A stretch of DNA of 64,000 bases from Podospora pseudocomata (GCF_035222375.1 NC_085888.1:2914001-2978000); one strand, 5' to 3'. Shown: positions 11,763 to 25,239, counted from the first letter of the stretch. Numbers and translations are program-made. Notes: generated by a model not told the origin, from the sequence alone.

Positions 11763-13505
11763 TCACTCTTGACAAATAATGCTCTTCATCTTCTCAATAG
11801 CATCCCACCCAACCTCTTCTATCCACAACACCTTCATAGACCATCCTCCGATTTCAGGATTGTTGATCTTGTTCCGCCCACCAGCCTGAGACGCCCCCTT
11901 GGGCGCTTTAGAAATGCGGCAGATACACCGGCACAGCTTTCTCTCACGCTCGACCTCATTTTGTTGCGAGAATTGCGACGGAGGTGGTCCAGCCGAAAGG
12001 AAGATGCTACTCAGTTTATCGAGAACCCCGTCGGGCCTCCAATTCTCCAACACACCCCAGACATGGGGCTTCAAATCTTTCCACAGGTCCATGAACTGAA
12101 AGTGCTGCGTTCGAAACGAGTTTTCATGTTTGATGACATTGAAGAGTGGAATCTGAGTGGCAGAGGGTCGGTTTCGGTGTGAGTAGTTCACTCGCGCGTA
12201 GAGCTCGTACACGACATCTCGGTTTTGGGATGAATTCCGAACGTTCTCCGCGATGAGATGCCCGAGGCGGAAGCAAGTGCGTGAAACGGTGTTATTTGAG
12301 AGTCCGCACACGGGAGATTTGTCCCGAAGTGTCGATGGGAAGGGCGGTCGATTGAATGGCTGAACCACAAGCTGGTGAGATGGAGCCAACTCAGGTTTCT
12401 GCGAATGAGTTGACAAAATTTCAGGTACTGGCTGAGATTTAGGCGGGTCAACAGAATGGGGCCTGGCTTCTGAGGCTAGTTGGTCCACGATCGGGCTCCA
12501 ATCAATATCTGAGTCCATGAGGTCCTCATCCTCTTCTGGCCCCTCTGCAGGCTTGCCGTGAAAAGACCTTTTAAGGTCCGGGTCGCACGTCCCAACAGAC
12601 GAGATACTGCTCATGTCTCGTAGCACGCTGGTCGGTGGTGATTGGCGTGATGGTCGGTCGATCGAGTCTGCCAACTTCACCAAATCCTCTTCATCGAGCG
12701 ACGCCACCGAGTAGCTTTCGTCTTCGCCCTCAACTTTCGGCATGTTGGAAAAAGACATAAGATTGACAGCGACACCTCGAGGGTCAAACATGTTGCAATC
12801 TGCGTAGGGTAGTTCCTGGGTTTCCTGGTTGCGTGGGGGCCCGTTGTGGTTGGCAGGATCATCCTCCTGTTTGTTGCCATTCTCGCTATGTCCCCATGTT
12901 CGAGTTGAGTCTGGAAGAGAACACAAACTCATAGTGTGCCTTGCGCTAGGAAGCGCACCATTGGCGTCTTTTTGGAGAGTTGTCCCAGGTGTTGCGGGAT
13001 GACATTGTTGAAGGTAGGTCTCATCAATGAACTGGTCCAGCTTGGAGACCGTCGCTGCCAACGACCCGGGGTTTGCGGCATCCAAATCGTCTGTGGTCGA
13101 AAAGGACCACAAGTTGACGGTGGATGAGGCATTGGCTAGCTCACTCGTTGGCTTAGGCGTCGGATAATCGACGGCGACGGAGGCATTCTTTGGGTAATTC
13201 TGTGCAGACGAATGGGCAGGGCGATCAACATAGCTTAGCCGTGCTTTCTTCGCGGGCCGCCGGAGCTTGAGCTCTTCGTGATCATCTTGAGAGTCTTCGG
13301 ACAGGTCGTAGGGGTCCTTCGATTCCGAACCCAACTCTTCTAGGCAAAACAAGCCTCCGTTCTGGTGCGAGACCGAAGTCTGGGCATGTCTTGATTCCGG
13401 TAGCCTTTGCAATGTCAGTTAGTGGAGTTAAAGAAGCGTGGGAATAGCAGACACGACTCACGTTTTGGTGACCTTCCCAGCCAGCTGAGACTGCCGTTGC
13501 TCCAT
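11763..13505 (-). CDS. Protein of unknown function, 561 aa
   Basis: Two exons on the minus strand: 13505-13462 (MEQRQSQLAGKVTKT) and 13404-11763; the intron has GTGAGT, an ACTAACTGAC branch site and AAAG. I do not recognise the product. The first ~330 residues are Ser/Pro/Asp-rich and probably disordered, with acidic runs such as EGPEEDEDLMDSDIDW. The C-terminal ~200 residues look folded: SPVCGLSNNTVSRTCFRLG, VVYELYARVNYS, FQFMDLWKDLKPHVWGVLENW, then a Cys cluster RKLCRCICRI and a final GGWSMKVLWIEEVGWDAIEKMK. No signal peptide or membrane segment. It is divergently transcribed from the VHS-domain gene across about 930 bases. Confidence 0.82.
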
Positions 13506-14435
13506 CGTCACCAACCTCTGTCCCGGTGTGCACTGCTGTAAGAAAGTGCGAGTATTCTGTCGACGCAGGTTTGTGACAAAGGCCAAGAGAGCCAGCTGTG
13601 ACAGACCTCAGAGAGACCCGAAAAGTATTCCTCAAGAAAGTGAAATTTGGTCTCCGCCATTCTCCCACACATTTTCTCTTCAGATTTGTGCGATTCGTGG
13701 GGTGGTCTTGCCTTTGCGTGTAAGTCATTCCTTCCTATCTTGTCCAACTGCCCCCTGGCAAGGCCCCTGAGACGACTAGACAGCTGGCTGGCAGCTGCAG
13801 CCGCCTAACAGCTGACTGTGCTTGGCAGGCGCAACCAGGAGCTGTTGAATGGCCCAAGCTTCGGCGCCATTGACGATGATCACCGAGGAGTTGCGGGGCA
13901 GTTGCCATGATGCGAGTTTCCCGGGAATGTGACACCTTTGCCTGCTGTAGCCACTTGAAACGGCTTTTTCGTCTGTTGATGGCCAACTTTCCACCGTGTC
14001 ATATCCAATGTATTGTGAGCGTACAATATTCGCGTCAACCTCTTCTCCTCCAGGTGTTCTGAGCGTTGTGTGAGGGGGCTTAGCACTTCACTGCCCTCAA
14101 GCTACCCCGCCATCTCAGTGTTATCTTATCGCGCAACAACCACAAGGTGCGTCCAAGCCGGCCTTGACAGGACGCTTGCGCATGCCCGGAGCCTCATTAT
14201 CGTCTCGCCGAAACTTTGCTATTTACGTCGCTTGAAGGGATTTTTCATCTTTTGCTTCTTTCTGAAGGCCATCTAATACCGCTTCTAAACCTCGGTTAGC
14301 ATCTCGATGAGGTGACATCTCAGCAGGGTGTGTTCCGTCTCCCTGAGTGAAGTGATGTGAAACAACTCAACATGTGAAAGCAATAGCTGACTGATGTGCT
14401 AGTGATCCGGCACACATAAACTACTCTCCACCATC
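13506..14435. other. Divergent promoter region
   Basis: Separates the minus-strand unknown gene from the plus-strand VHS gene and must hold both promoters. ORFs crossing it have no coding character. C/T-rich tracts appear near 14090-14290. Confidence 0.5.
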
Positions 14436-15772
14436 ATGTTCTCCCAAAAGAAACCCTACACGGCCGTCACCGTCACCATCGAACATCTGACGAGTGAGGC
14501 GATACCGGAAAATGATCTCAGTGGAATCCCAGAACTCGTGGAAGTCATCAACCTCCAGGATTCAGGTCCTTCAGAAGCCGCACGCGCCATCAGAAAGAAG
14601 CTCAAGTACGGAAATCTCCACCGGCAACTCCGCGCCCTCACCCTACTGGACGGTCTCATTCAGAATGCCGGTCCCCGCTTCCAGCGAAGCTTTGCTGACG
14701 AGGCTCTGCTTGAGCGTTTGCGGTTTTGCGGCAAGGCTCAGCTGTCTGACCCGGAGGTGAGGAAGAAGTGTACAGAGCTCTTCCGCAGTTGGGCCGTCCA
14801 ATACAAGGGCGTCCGCGGACTGGAACAGATTGCTACTCTTCACAACGAGCTTCCTAAGAGGAAGCAGGTAGTGACTCAGGAGAGGTCCAAGGTGATCAAG
14901 GAAACATCAAACCCCTTTGGGGATGATGACGATGAACTCAGAAGCCCACCAGCGGCAGGTCCATCCCAGTCTGGACCTCGCCATGGCCTTGAAACAAGGA
15001 CAGCCGGTACCGTTCAATCTTTTAGCCATACTTCCAAGGACGACAAGAAAAAGAAGGATAAGAAGGGCAAGAGACGCCAGCCGTTCAATCTCGAGGCTGA
15101 AAAGGAGCAGATGAAGGCTCATATCGCCGAAGCCTCCATTGCCTCGATCAATCTCACCAACACACTGCAGACCATCAACCGAGAAAAGGAGCGCATCTCG
15201 GAGAATCAGGCGGCGGTGCAGCGGTTTGAGGCTTGTAAGAGTCTTCGCAGGAAGATTCTGCGTTATGTGAGTCCACTGATACATCCAGTTTCGCCAGATT
15301 ATTGTCTAACAGCAGTCTAGATCCATTATGTGGAATCCGAGGAATGGCTCGGCAGCCTTCTATACGCAAACGACACGCTCGTCACGGCACTCATGACGTT
15401 TGAGCAGCTTGACCGCTCCATTGATGCGGACAGTGATTCTGACGATGAACTTGCCGAGCAAGCGCACCTGTACCGAAGTATGTACTTTTTCTCCGTTGCA
15501 ATGGTCTGGTTCAAATGCTAACCCATTCTTTAGTGGCGACAGAAAAGGCAAAAGGCAAAGAGCCAGGTTCACCATCGAGGCCCAGATCTCCAGTTGCCGG
15601 TATGGCTAGTCTCAACATCACGTCTCCTGCTCGACCATTGGCTCCACCACGGCCATCCGCACCCAAACCGTCTATTCAACGCCGCGTTGAGCCGTCCGAT
15701 GATGAAGACTCGGAGGAAGAGGAAGATGACAACCCGTTTGCTGACCGGAATGCCGTCCTTAAGGCGGAGTGA
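14436..15772 (+). CDS. LSB5: VHS/GAT-domain endocytic adaptor, LSB5-like
   Basis: Yeast Lsb5 links ubiquitin and Arf/Las17 to actin-driven endocytosis and vacuolar sorting (family knowledge). Exons 14436-15266, 15321-15477 and 15534-15772 join in frame to 408 aa; both introns are GT-AG and 54-56 nt. The VHS domain fills residues 1 to about 145 (TVTIEHLTSE, LRALTLLDGLIQNAG, LRFCGKAQLSDPEVRKK). A Lys-rich linker follows, then a helical GAT-like region (about 225-330: INREKERISENQAAVQRFEA, LLYANDTLVTALMTFEQLD). Two NPF motifs, EH-domain ligands, are visible: SNPFGDDDD (159-161) and DDNPFADRN (396-398) in the acidic C-terminus. NPF motifs and the VHS-GAT order are what point to Lsb5 rather than GGA or Vps27. 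The ATG at 14436 directly starts the VHS domain, so the start is well supported. Confidence 0.9.
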
Positions 15773-17211
15773 GCATGAGGATTGGTGACGGGGAAGTCAT
15801 GGCTGGTAGGGTTGTGCTGAGCGATCTTGGAAGACTTGTTTGAAGCGGATTACTATCATTTGGGTACTTTTATCTCAAGGGCAAACCTTTGGCCAGAAAG
15901 GTCGTCACCCCAGCTTCGTGACATATCCCTTCCTTGTTGGGTGACTGATCTTGGTGAAGAATGGACATTATGGCTTTAGCATTGCAGCCCCTGATTATGG
16001 TATTCCTGACTGTTGCGGAGTTACTAATGCTCGCTTGATCTTGCGCCGATGTCGCTCCCTTTTGAGATTTGTTATGTAGGACAAAAGCTGATATACGGAA
16101 GATGGGCTACACAAAACAGGACTTCCATCCAAGTATACACAAGTTATATATTTTAGCATGACACAGGCTTGCCCCAAGGGCTCGCTTTTCTTAGGTCGTT
16201 GTACTCTTTCGTTACTATTTCACTGGTTTTTGGAAGAATATCAGTGCAAATGACTACTACCATGAACTAACATCATGAGCCTCTACTGGTGTACATGATA
16301 TCAACGTGGGGTGATGCCCCCGTACACAACCGCGTTACGATGTGTACCTCGTGACGAATCTTTGTGTAAAATCTCATAAAGTAGTATTCGTGCCATGGGA
16401 AAACAGAAGCTATAAGGGGAGTCCAACAACAACAACCACCCCCTCGCTTCTTGGCAGGAGAAGTTCTTGAAAGGTGTTTTTGTGTGATGGTGATACTATG
16501 GGTGGGTACCTATATGCTGTGGATACGCACTTGATGTCGTGTGCTTGTCATTTTGGAGGGATTGGGGACACGAAAATCTGGGAACGGTAGACCGGGAGGG
16601 GATATGGTGGATGTGTGACGATGGTTCTTTCGATGTTGAGAGAGGGGGAGAGTGTGTGTGATGGATCAGAATACCTATCTAGCTGGTGTTTGTCTCGAGG
16701 AGGAAACAGATGCCTGCCGGGGAGTGGCTGTGGAATGGGTAAACAAAAAAGGGGGGTGGTGATGAGCTGTTTGTTCCACTGGAAAGGGGTAAACTAGTTT
16801 GTGATGGTCATGGGTGGGGGACAAGACTGTTGGAGAACAGGATGGGGAATAGATGATAGGAGTGAGTGACTTGATCTCCGTTGCTGCAGAGCAAAAGAAA
16901 AGTGCAGTATGCAGTGGAGACGTGGTAAAATGCACGACATTTGGGGGAGATGACTGCTTGCATTTGCTGTAGGGTCTGGGTGATGTCCACGTCAATGGGG
17001 GTCCAGACCTTGGGGTTTGAGTCTGAAGTCATGCCCTCGAGTTGAGAGCATCTCGACTCCCTTGGCGGGTTTGTCAGGTGAAACCGACAATTGGAACAAG
17101 CACTGGGGGTGAGACATTAGGGTCCAATCTGATAGGGAAGAAGGTGACCACCATTTTTTTAGGGCGGTCATTGTCTTTTTTCCCACGATATGTGGGAACA
17201 AACAAGTTTGA

Positions 17212-17246
17212 TGGTGGTGGTGGTGGTGGTGGTGGTGGTGGTGGTG
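17212..17246. repeat. (TGG/GGT)n microsatellite
   Basis: About eleven uninterrupted TGG units. It produces artificial poly-Gly or poly-His ORFs in the two strands. Confidence 0.95.
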
Positions 17247-18177
17247 AAGGTTGTTCATGTCATGCTGATGGGGTGCCACCCGGGTCCAAGGCTTTCGTAG
17301 TGGTACCTTTCCCGAAGTCACTGTTGGTGTTGCTGGAGTTTACTGATGGAGGGCAGGATAAAATGAGATAAATTCTATGGGAATTATTTTGCTTGGAGAT
17401 AACGGTGAGGAGTTGTCAGGTGGTGGGAATACTGACGATAGCTACCCCGCGCAAAACGGAAGCTTTCGATCTGTAACACCCCAAGCCACTCAGCCCAACA
17501 AGAGTGAGGCGGTGCTGGATGCTCAGCCATACTTTTGTTTCCTGGGAAAGTGATGGACGAGCTGAAATGGTCTGCAAGTGGCCAAAATTAGATAGCTGGA
17601 CTTTGCCTTTGCCAGACATTATTGAAGACACCAAAGATATCTCAGGACACCCATAGTTCAATGCCATCATTCTTCTTCAGAATACTCTCAGCAACCTCTT
17701 CATCATGTGTGTCGCCGTATATGCAACGACATGTAACCACCTCGTTGTGGCTTCCGGCGCTGCTCCGATAGGTAGCAAGACCGGCCACGAGAAGCTCTTT
17801 GTCATCAACGGTGACATTCAAATCTTGACCGCAAAGTCACACTTGAAAATTAACGGCAAATCAAGTGATAGACTGGAAATAAATACTCGAATAAAATGAT
17901 TTATCCCGCGGTCGACTCACAACTGACTTCTAGAAGCAGATTGATAGGACGATTTAACCATCACATGGACGCGCTTCGCCGTCCCGTTTATCCCTCCTCC
18001 GTCCCGCCCTTCCCCAAGAGCTTGACGCCCCCCCGCACCCGGCCCCAAAAGCTCTACTTTAGGGATAAGTTGGTGTGTGGCCGACAGCCCCTCGGGCCAT
18101 GGTACCTTGAAAAAATGCTGGTCATCTGGTTGCCAACTCATCAACTCTTTTACCAGGTGAGTCGCAGCCCCGTCCCC

Positions 18178-18199
18178 CATCCATCCATCCATCCATCCA
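18178..18199. repeat. (CATC)n microsatellite
   Basis: Five and a half units of CATC in non-coding sequence. Confidence 0.9.
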
Positions 18200-18694
18200 A
18201 GATATCAAGCCATCCTATGGAAATGGAGTTCCAATTCCATTCCGCTGGCTGCCATCCCGAATCCAGGCTGAAGTTACTGACCGTCTTTTCTTCCGAAAGC
18301 AGGGAATTTGACAAGCACCGACGAATGGAAATGCCAATGTTATCACTGTCAAATCATTGTGCCTCTTGTTTGACAACCACCGTCGTCATACATTCCCGCT
18401 CTTTGGTGAAGAAACCCGAGTAGTTCTGCAGCTCCCAAGTCACGACACCCTGCTCGCAGCAACCATTGCATGCCTCACTTACACAAACTCGGTCACTCCA
18501 GCCGGGCAACAAACACGAGGAAGCAAGCAGCAAGCAGCAAGCAGCCTTGCCCTTCATCCTATCCCTTATCTGCCGAAGCTGCCAAAACCCGCTCACAAAG
18601 TTGATATCTGACATGACTAGCTAACAACAGCGCTGCGAAAAGGAGGCGTCAAGTCAGTAGGGCTCTGGTACAGACGCTGATAGGAACGCTTAAG

Positions 18695-18711
18695 ACATGA
18701 CATGACATGAC
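18695..18711. repeat. Short (ACATG)n tandem repeat
   Basis: Three consecutive ACATG-type pentamers. Confidence 0.8.
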
Positions 18712-21113
18712 ACTGTCCCGGCCGCGCGGTTGCGGTTGGGCGCCAATCCTGCCGCACTCTCACCCGTCCGCCATCATCACCTTATCACCTGCCAGAACGT
18801 TGAAGCGTCAATCGGGGGCTGTCGTCACGATCAGTTGGTGCTGGCCCGGACGGGGCTGGAACTTGGACACGATGTCTAACTGGCAGGTCACCACTCACGC
18901 CTCGGTGTAAAGATAGGTGGGCAAGGTAGGTCGGGCCAATATGGGAGATGGATGGCTTGACGTGGCAGTTGGACCACATGTCTTGCTGTTTTATCTCTCA
19001 CCAGGCATTTTCTTTCTTTTGGCACCTTTTGGAGCCATGCAACCGGCAGTGAGGTCGATGAGTCCGATTTGAGGCCTCAGATGCAGCTGCATGGCGTCTG
19101 CACGTTCAGCACTTGATGCTACACTTGCCACCGCTGACAGACTTCGGGATTTTTCTTTTCTTCTTTGCGACGAGACGCTAGGGATCGTGATCTTCGATCA
19201 TGTTGGTATTGTATGCAGAGGCTGAAGACGGATTCAGAAGAGGCCAATTGGTAGTTCCGCATTCAACCGCCATTCCACTGCTGATCCTCTTGGCCAGCTG
19301 TCACCTGGGCATACGAATATGCGGTTGATTTGAGCTCTCTTTCCGGCAATTTCTTCTATTCTCTAATGTTTATCTCTTCCAACACAGCAAGGCTTAGGAC
19401 TCTGATCACGTCGAGTTTTACAGATCGCAAGACAACCAGCCATTGAGCACCATGCCAACTAGTTCCGTTACATGGTTGGGAGCCTTCGTCATCTGCCATA
19501 CTCGGCTATTATATGCTGGACTTTTGGAATATCGACTGGCCTGGGATTGATGACTGCTTGGCCATGCAGCTGGAACTCGGCAAAGCACGGCTGGCCATTG
19601 TTGGGTTGATTTTGAAGAAGTACCAAAGACATATCCAGGGACAAGGCCGGGATCTCTGAGTTACATTCCATAGGTGTTCAGTACATGCCTACTTGTCCCT
19701 GGGGCAGCACCTTTGGCTTCAAAGCTATTTGCTTCTGCAAGCGCGGCTGCCATGAAATGCATGCGACAGGTGAATGCATTCTGGACGCAGGGAAATTGAA
19801 CCTTGACTTCGTAAGCTTCCTTCCTCATACTGTAGGTGGAATAGCAATCGAGACTCCGATATCATACGCACCTAGTAAAGTGACCTGCTACATTGAAAAA
19901 TAGAGAGATCAATGATACTTCTAGCATCTACTAGCAGCCATCGCGATTGTTGCCATAACTATTCAGGATACGACCTGTAACCAAAGTCCAGTACAAGATG
20001 TTGTTCTGGTAAGCTCAGTCGTCGGGGGTGGAATACCGTAAGCCATCCGACAAGCGATACAGGAGGGCTCACCGAGCAATATAAGCTTGTCTCGAGTCTG
20101 CCCGATAGCTCTATGTGCTGCCCATCCCATGTTGCTGCAAATAATACAATTCGTTTATATATCAACGCCAATTTCTCGGGTACCTAGATTACCTTGTCTC
20201 GTTCCACGTGGAAGTGCCGACAACTGAGACGATTTATCCGGAATATCCAGACCTCCATGCCTCCCGTTCATCCACGGTTTACACCTCTGTACACGGGAGC
20301 CGGGTTTGTCGCTCGGTTGAGGAATCTCTCCCGAAGCCAAGATGAGTTTGGTTTCTACCGGGCCGTCGCTATGCTCACATGGCTTGAGGTCAACCTTGAC
20401 GTACCGAAACATGGGGATAGGTACGCTTGTATGGACTTTGCACCATACCTCCTTGTTTGGTGTGCCTGCAAAGGCCCGAAACCGATTTTGGCTGTTGGTC
20501 CGCCAAGAAGACACCATCAAGAATACCTCCCAACCGTTGAAGAATAAATATTCATCCGCCAGACATTCCTTGTTACACTTAAAAAAAGGGCTCAGGGGGT
20601 CACCACTGGAGAAGTCATGATGGTGTTGAGCTCACCGAGCCTCACCTTGTCTCAGATGAGCTTAGCGTGGATGTCTCACCTCAGAGCCCCACATTCGGCA
20701 GCCCCACAGTTGACGTCGGGTGGTGCTGCAGCTCACGGAGAACTCCAGAAGCAGCGAGCTCTTGGCCTTGAACAATCGAAAGACATTCGGATATCTGAGT
20801 CACATGCCGAGAGCTTCACATCGCCGCATTAGCAATCGTTTCTGTATGATTCATTTTGAGTAAGAAGCTCGATTGCCACTCAAAAGGGTAGAAGGGTTTT
20901 ATTTATTAATTCTTTCTCGGGGTTTCGCTTTCCAGTTTGGTCTCATTCAACAACAACTGGTCTTGGCGCTGTTGCCACTGCTCACTTAACGACCATCTTT
21001 CATTTTCACTACTGACGGTCAATACCTCATCAACAACGAACAAAACACCATCCCTTTTATTTTGCTATTGTCAAAAACAATATCTAGAGACGTCAGTTCA
21101 ACAAGACGACATA

Positions 21114-23313
21114 ATGATACCCCACCACCCCAAACCCGGCACCAGCACAACCCACAGCACCCAAGCAGTAACCTCCCCCCCACGCCCCTCCCGTGTCGTC
21201 CCAAAACCCATCCCCCCTCAACAAACCCTCGACACCCGAACCTACCAAATAAACCAGCTCAAACGCCGCTACCCCTCCCACAAGGAAACCTCGTTGCCAG
21301 GCGGCACCGGCACCTCCCTCAGCTTCAACCTCGTCCCGTCAGACCCCGACTTCCCCTTTGACCTCCCCCAGCTGGAATGCGACCTCCACATTCCTTCTAA
21401 ATACCCCAAGTCACCCGCCAAATTACACGTCAAAAACTCTGATATCCCCCGAGGCTTCGCGATTAACATCGAAAAGGGATGGGACAAGCTGGTTGAGGAA
21501 CGGAAGGGGGGAGGCGGGACGCTGTTGAGTCTGGTAAATGGGCTTGACAAGAGATTAGAGGGGTTTCTGAGCGAGGAGAAGGCCGAGACGGTGAAATTGA
21601 CGATTTTTAAAGACACCAGACACCTGGATCGGCAGCGAGTGGAGGAGGAGGAGGAGGAGGAGGAGGAGGAGGTGTCAAAAACTGAACCGGTTGTTGTGAC
21701 TCCTGTTAGGAGAGCTTATATCCCCTTGGAGACCTTCACGCAAGCCCAGATTGCAGACGCGAAAGCCCGGCGCGCGCAGGAAGTTAGACAGCTCGAGGCA
21801 AGAATGGGGCGGTTACAGCATTATCACCGGTCGAGTGATGGGATTATTTACACGTTGCCTCTTGATCCGAAGAAGAGGGCCGAGTTACCGGGGGAGTTGA
21901 AGGGGGTCATGTCGGTGCAGTTGGTTGTGCCGTTGTTGTATCCGTTGCAGAATTTGAGGGTGTTGCTGAATGATGTTGAGGGAGGGAAGGAAGGGGAGGA
22001 GCTGGCGGAGGGGTTGGAGGAGTTGTTTAATAGGAAGGCGGGGGAGTTGGTCAAGAAGGAGGGGAGTGAACAGGGGGAGAAGATGGGGTTGGTGGCGATG
22101 GTGAATTGGTTGGCGCAGAGGATTCATTTGTTGGTTAGGGAGGTGGTGAGGGAGAGGGAGAAGAGGAGGAAGGAGGGTGAGGAGGGGAGGGGGAAGGTGA
22201 AGGAGGTTGAGGTTAGGGAGGCGGAGCATGCTGCTAGTGTTGAAAGGGTTGGGCAGGTGGATAGGGGGCATTTGCATGTTATTCCCAGGCCGCCGGAGTG
22301 GGGGTTTGGAGATGATGGGACAGAATCTTCTAGCTACGACTCTGAGGATGAGGATGATGAGGGTGGTGCTGAGCTTGGGAAGGATGGCGAGGAAATGGGG
22401 GGGTCTTCACTGCCTACTCGGACGATTGAGAAGGGGACAGCGATATTATTCCCTTCGATTGAACTGCAAGGGATTGAGCTGCTTCAGGTGTCGGTTCTGA
22501 GCCTCAATGTCAAGTGCGATCGTTGCAAGACGCTGAACGAAGTCACGGGGCTGAAGAATAACCTGGATAAGGCGAGCAGCTGCAAAAAGTGTGCCACTGC
22601 TTTTACTGTTAGGTATCGGCAAGAGCTGGTGCACATGAACTCCACAAGGGCGGGCTTCATTGATGCTACTGGGTGTACAGTTGCCGATTTATTACCAAGG
22701 TATGTCTTATTCTGCTTTCTAGTCTCTCTTGAGACATATTGATTGACACAATCACAGCACCTTTGTCCCAACATGCGGCAAATGCTCCCACCCCTCTTTC
22801 GGCCTCGTCTCCGTCCGCGGCGAGACAACGACCAACATCTGCCGGGAATGCCACGCCCGCTTCGCCTTCAAGATCCCCGACGTCAAATTCCTCGACTACG
22901 CCCCCGGCATGCACACTAGGCTACCGCCTACCTCTGGTCCTCGCCGCAAGACAGAAAAACTGGGTCTTCACGCTGGTGAACCTCTCCCGGAAAAGGGATC
23001 CTGCCAGCACTACAAGAAGAGCTACAGATGGTTCCGGTTTTCGTGCTGCTCGAAGGTGTATCCGTGTGACAAGTGCCACGATGCGGCTGAGGAGCACATC
23101 AATGAGTGGGCGAACAGGATGATTTGTGGGTGGTGTTCACGGGAGCAGAATTACAGTGTGGAGAGTTGTGCGTTTTGCGGGAGGAGCGTGATTGGGAAGA
23201 GGGGCAGTGGGTATTGGGAGGGGGGGAAGGGGACGAGGGATAAGAGGTTGATGAGGAGGGGGGATAAGAGAAAGTATAGACGGGTGGGAGGGGGGGAGAC
23301 GAGGAAGGATTGA
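21114..23313 (+). CDS. CHY zinc-finger protein with N-terminal RWD-like region
   Basis: CHY zinc-finger proteins include ubiquitin ligases (animal/plant RCHY1/CHYR) and yeast Hot13, which acts on Tim proteins; the role of this long fungal form is unknown. Exons 21114-22699 and 22758-23313 (GTATGT...CACAG) give 713 aa. The frame extends upstream without an ATG, so 21114 is the first possible start. N-terminus: Pro/Thr-rich tail, then an RWD-like fold (about 45-165: LECDLHIPSKYPKSPAKLHV). A run of about ten Glu (DNA repeat 21641-21672) and a second alpha/beta region with helical Glu/Lys-rich stretches follow. Two CxxC pairs (CDRC at 468, CKKC about 25 residues later) and further CGKC/CREC pairs lead into the CHY finger: CQHY (611-614), FSCCSKVYPCDKCHD, EHINEW, MICGWCSREQ. 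The C-terminus is basic. There is no RING finger after the CHY domain, which argues against an RCHY1-type E3. Confidence 0.87.
21641..21672 (+). repeat. (GAG)n codon repeat coding for poly-Glu
   Basis: About ten GAG units within the CHY gene; a likely site of length polymorphism. Confidence 0.9.
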
Positions 23314-25239
23314 GATGAAAGTCATCGGGGTATCCTAGAAGGAAATATTTCTTATACTTAGAGCAAAATTCTGATGCCTTCATAAGTCTCTGTTACAGAG
23401 TTGCAACTATCTTGATGACCACCAGCAACCTGCAGCCCCATATGCAACCCCCTTCTCGCCTACCATTTACCACGCTCTTGGATTCGGCAGACGCTCGCTC
23501 GACTGGCGGCAGTCAAATGTATGCATATGCAAGCAAGTTATAATTTATCTGGTGACTCGTACAATGTCTTGCATTAATATCACCCCCTTTTTTTTCTTTT
23601 ACTGTCATTTTCACCTTTTTAAAACGCCGCGCCTAACACACCACTACCGGCGGTTAAGGCCAGAGTCTCAGCGTCATCATGTCTCACCTCACCCACCTAC
23701 CCGCTTTAGCGCGGGATAAAAAGCACAAAAAATCTGATTGGTTGGGAGACTGATGGTTGTCAGGTTCAAGTCACGCTGGAGGGGTTTAGAAAGAGAAAAG
23801 GGGAATTGATCTGATGCTTGTTGCTAATCACGGGAATGGATACGGGAAAAGGTATCTCGATCGCGGAGGAATCGAGATGTGATGAGGGTGCAGAGGGGAT
23901 GGAGAAGGATGGGGGAATTTTGGGGTGTTGATCTGTGATGGGTTTGGACGGACGAATCATTAAATCCAGATTTTTTTATTTTATTCTTTTGCCAGTGAGA
24001 TAAAATAGAATAATAAATAAAATATCTCGGTGTCCGTTGTTATTTCTTGATTTTCATTCAAACCAGGCCCGCAACGTTACAAAATGGAATATCTTGGAAA
24101 GTCTTGATGTCTGCGCCTCGTTTGTTTGATGATAGAACAGGCAATGACAGACAAGGTGGCCAAGAGGGGCTGACCGAGTGCCCATTCTTTCCCATGTCTC
24201 TTACTTACCTTTCCTTTCCGCTGGCCGGTGACCATTCCCAAACCCTGTCTGTGTTTGGATGTCTTCGTGAGTTGACTTGTGAGAGTTGAGGGTTGGGAAA
24301 GCTGAAAGGTCAAAGCTTCGGCTCGCTGGGCCTGCGTTCCGCCTCATTTTTAGTGCCATGTACCAACAATCAACGTTTGCCGGTACCAGAGAAATCACAA
24401 TCCGGGGAACGCCTGGGACCAATTCCGGGCGGTTGGTTGGCTGCGAAATTGTGTCAAGGCAAGGCGGAAGGAATGTGGGGTAGGTTTTTGGGGGAGGATG
24501 ACAGCGGCGGGCAAAATGCAGTCTGGGAATCTTGACAATCCAGATTGGGGATGTTGAGGTCCCATCACGAAGTCGAACTGGGAATTGAGAATGTCCAAAT
24601 CTTGGTGAATGGGTGAACGGGATGCAACGCTGCCGGCTTGGAAGTTGAGACTTTGGTTGGCAAGCAAATAGTCCTGTAATCGAAGATGGTGTGCTTTACT
24701 TGTCATCGAGATCACGACAAAACATCGGCCAGGGAAAGCCGTTTCTTTCTCGATATCTTGGTACATGTGAAGAGACAAAAGAAAAAGGGGGTCAAAATGT
24801 CGTCAGTCTTACTGGATATTTCATTGGGAGATGCCGAATCTCGCAGTAGTGATGTTGTATCGCGGCTTGGCGTTTCTGTATCTCTAAAAAAAAAAACCGG
24901 GAATAAGGTTGGCGAGGGGGTACATGGTGGGTTTTGACAGGTTACCCAAAATTGGAAATTGATCCGTCGAGTTTTCCACGTTTGGCTTTGAAGAGCGAGT
25001 CTTGGGCTCTTGGATGGCTTTCTTGGGGCTAGGGCTGCTGTGAGGGGTGGAAAGGCACGGATTGGTGGGTGGTAGATCTTGCGAGGTACGAGTGTCAATG
25101 TCGAAGTACAAAGGCTGAGGATAGAGGCGTGCAGAGTACACGGCAATCAGGACCCGGATTTCTGCAAGATAATCACATAATGGAGAGATTCTTTTGCCCG
25201 TTTTGGAACCGAGAGTTTTGATGCCGATGATTTCGTAGA
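23314..25239. other. Intergenic region, no gene seen
   Basis: Contains the 3' end of the CHY gene and about 1.9 kb without coding character. An A/T-rich stretch lies at 23960-24050 and a short poly-A tract at 24886-24897. Confidence 0.45.

Larger units (their letters stand above)
15773..21113. other. 5.3-kb intergenic region, no confident gene
   Basis: No ORF has a recognisable domain, a consistent splice pattern or a signal peptide. The longest openings (around 17.9-18.4 kb and 20.2-20.5 kb) overlap on both strands and look accidental. Simple repeats lie at 17212-17246, 18178-18199 and 18695-18711. The last ~200 bases are C/T- and A-rich and probably form the promoter and leader of the CHY gene. 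Confidence 0.45.

Noticed and set aside
16992-17371. ORFs with poly-His or poly-Gly stretches
   Set aside because: They are produced by the (GGT)n microsatellite and have no coding character outside it.
17896-18423. 175-aa plus-strand ORF
   Set aside because: Contains a simple CATC repeat, low protein likeness, overlapping ORF on the other strand and no motif.
23755-23785. tRNA B-box-like string GGTTCAAGTC; a similar GGTTCGAGAT near 37811
   Set aside because: No matching A box, acceptor stem or cloverleaf could be formed around either.
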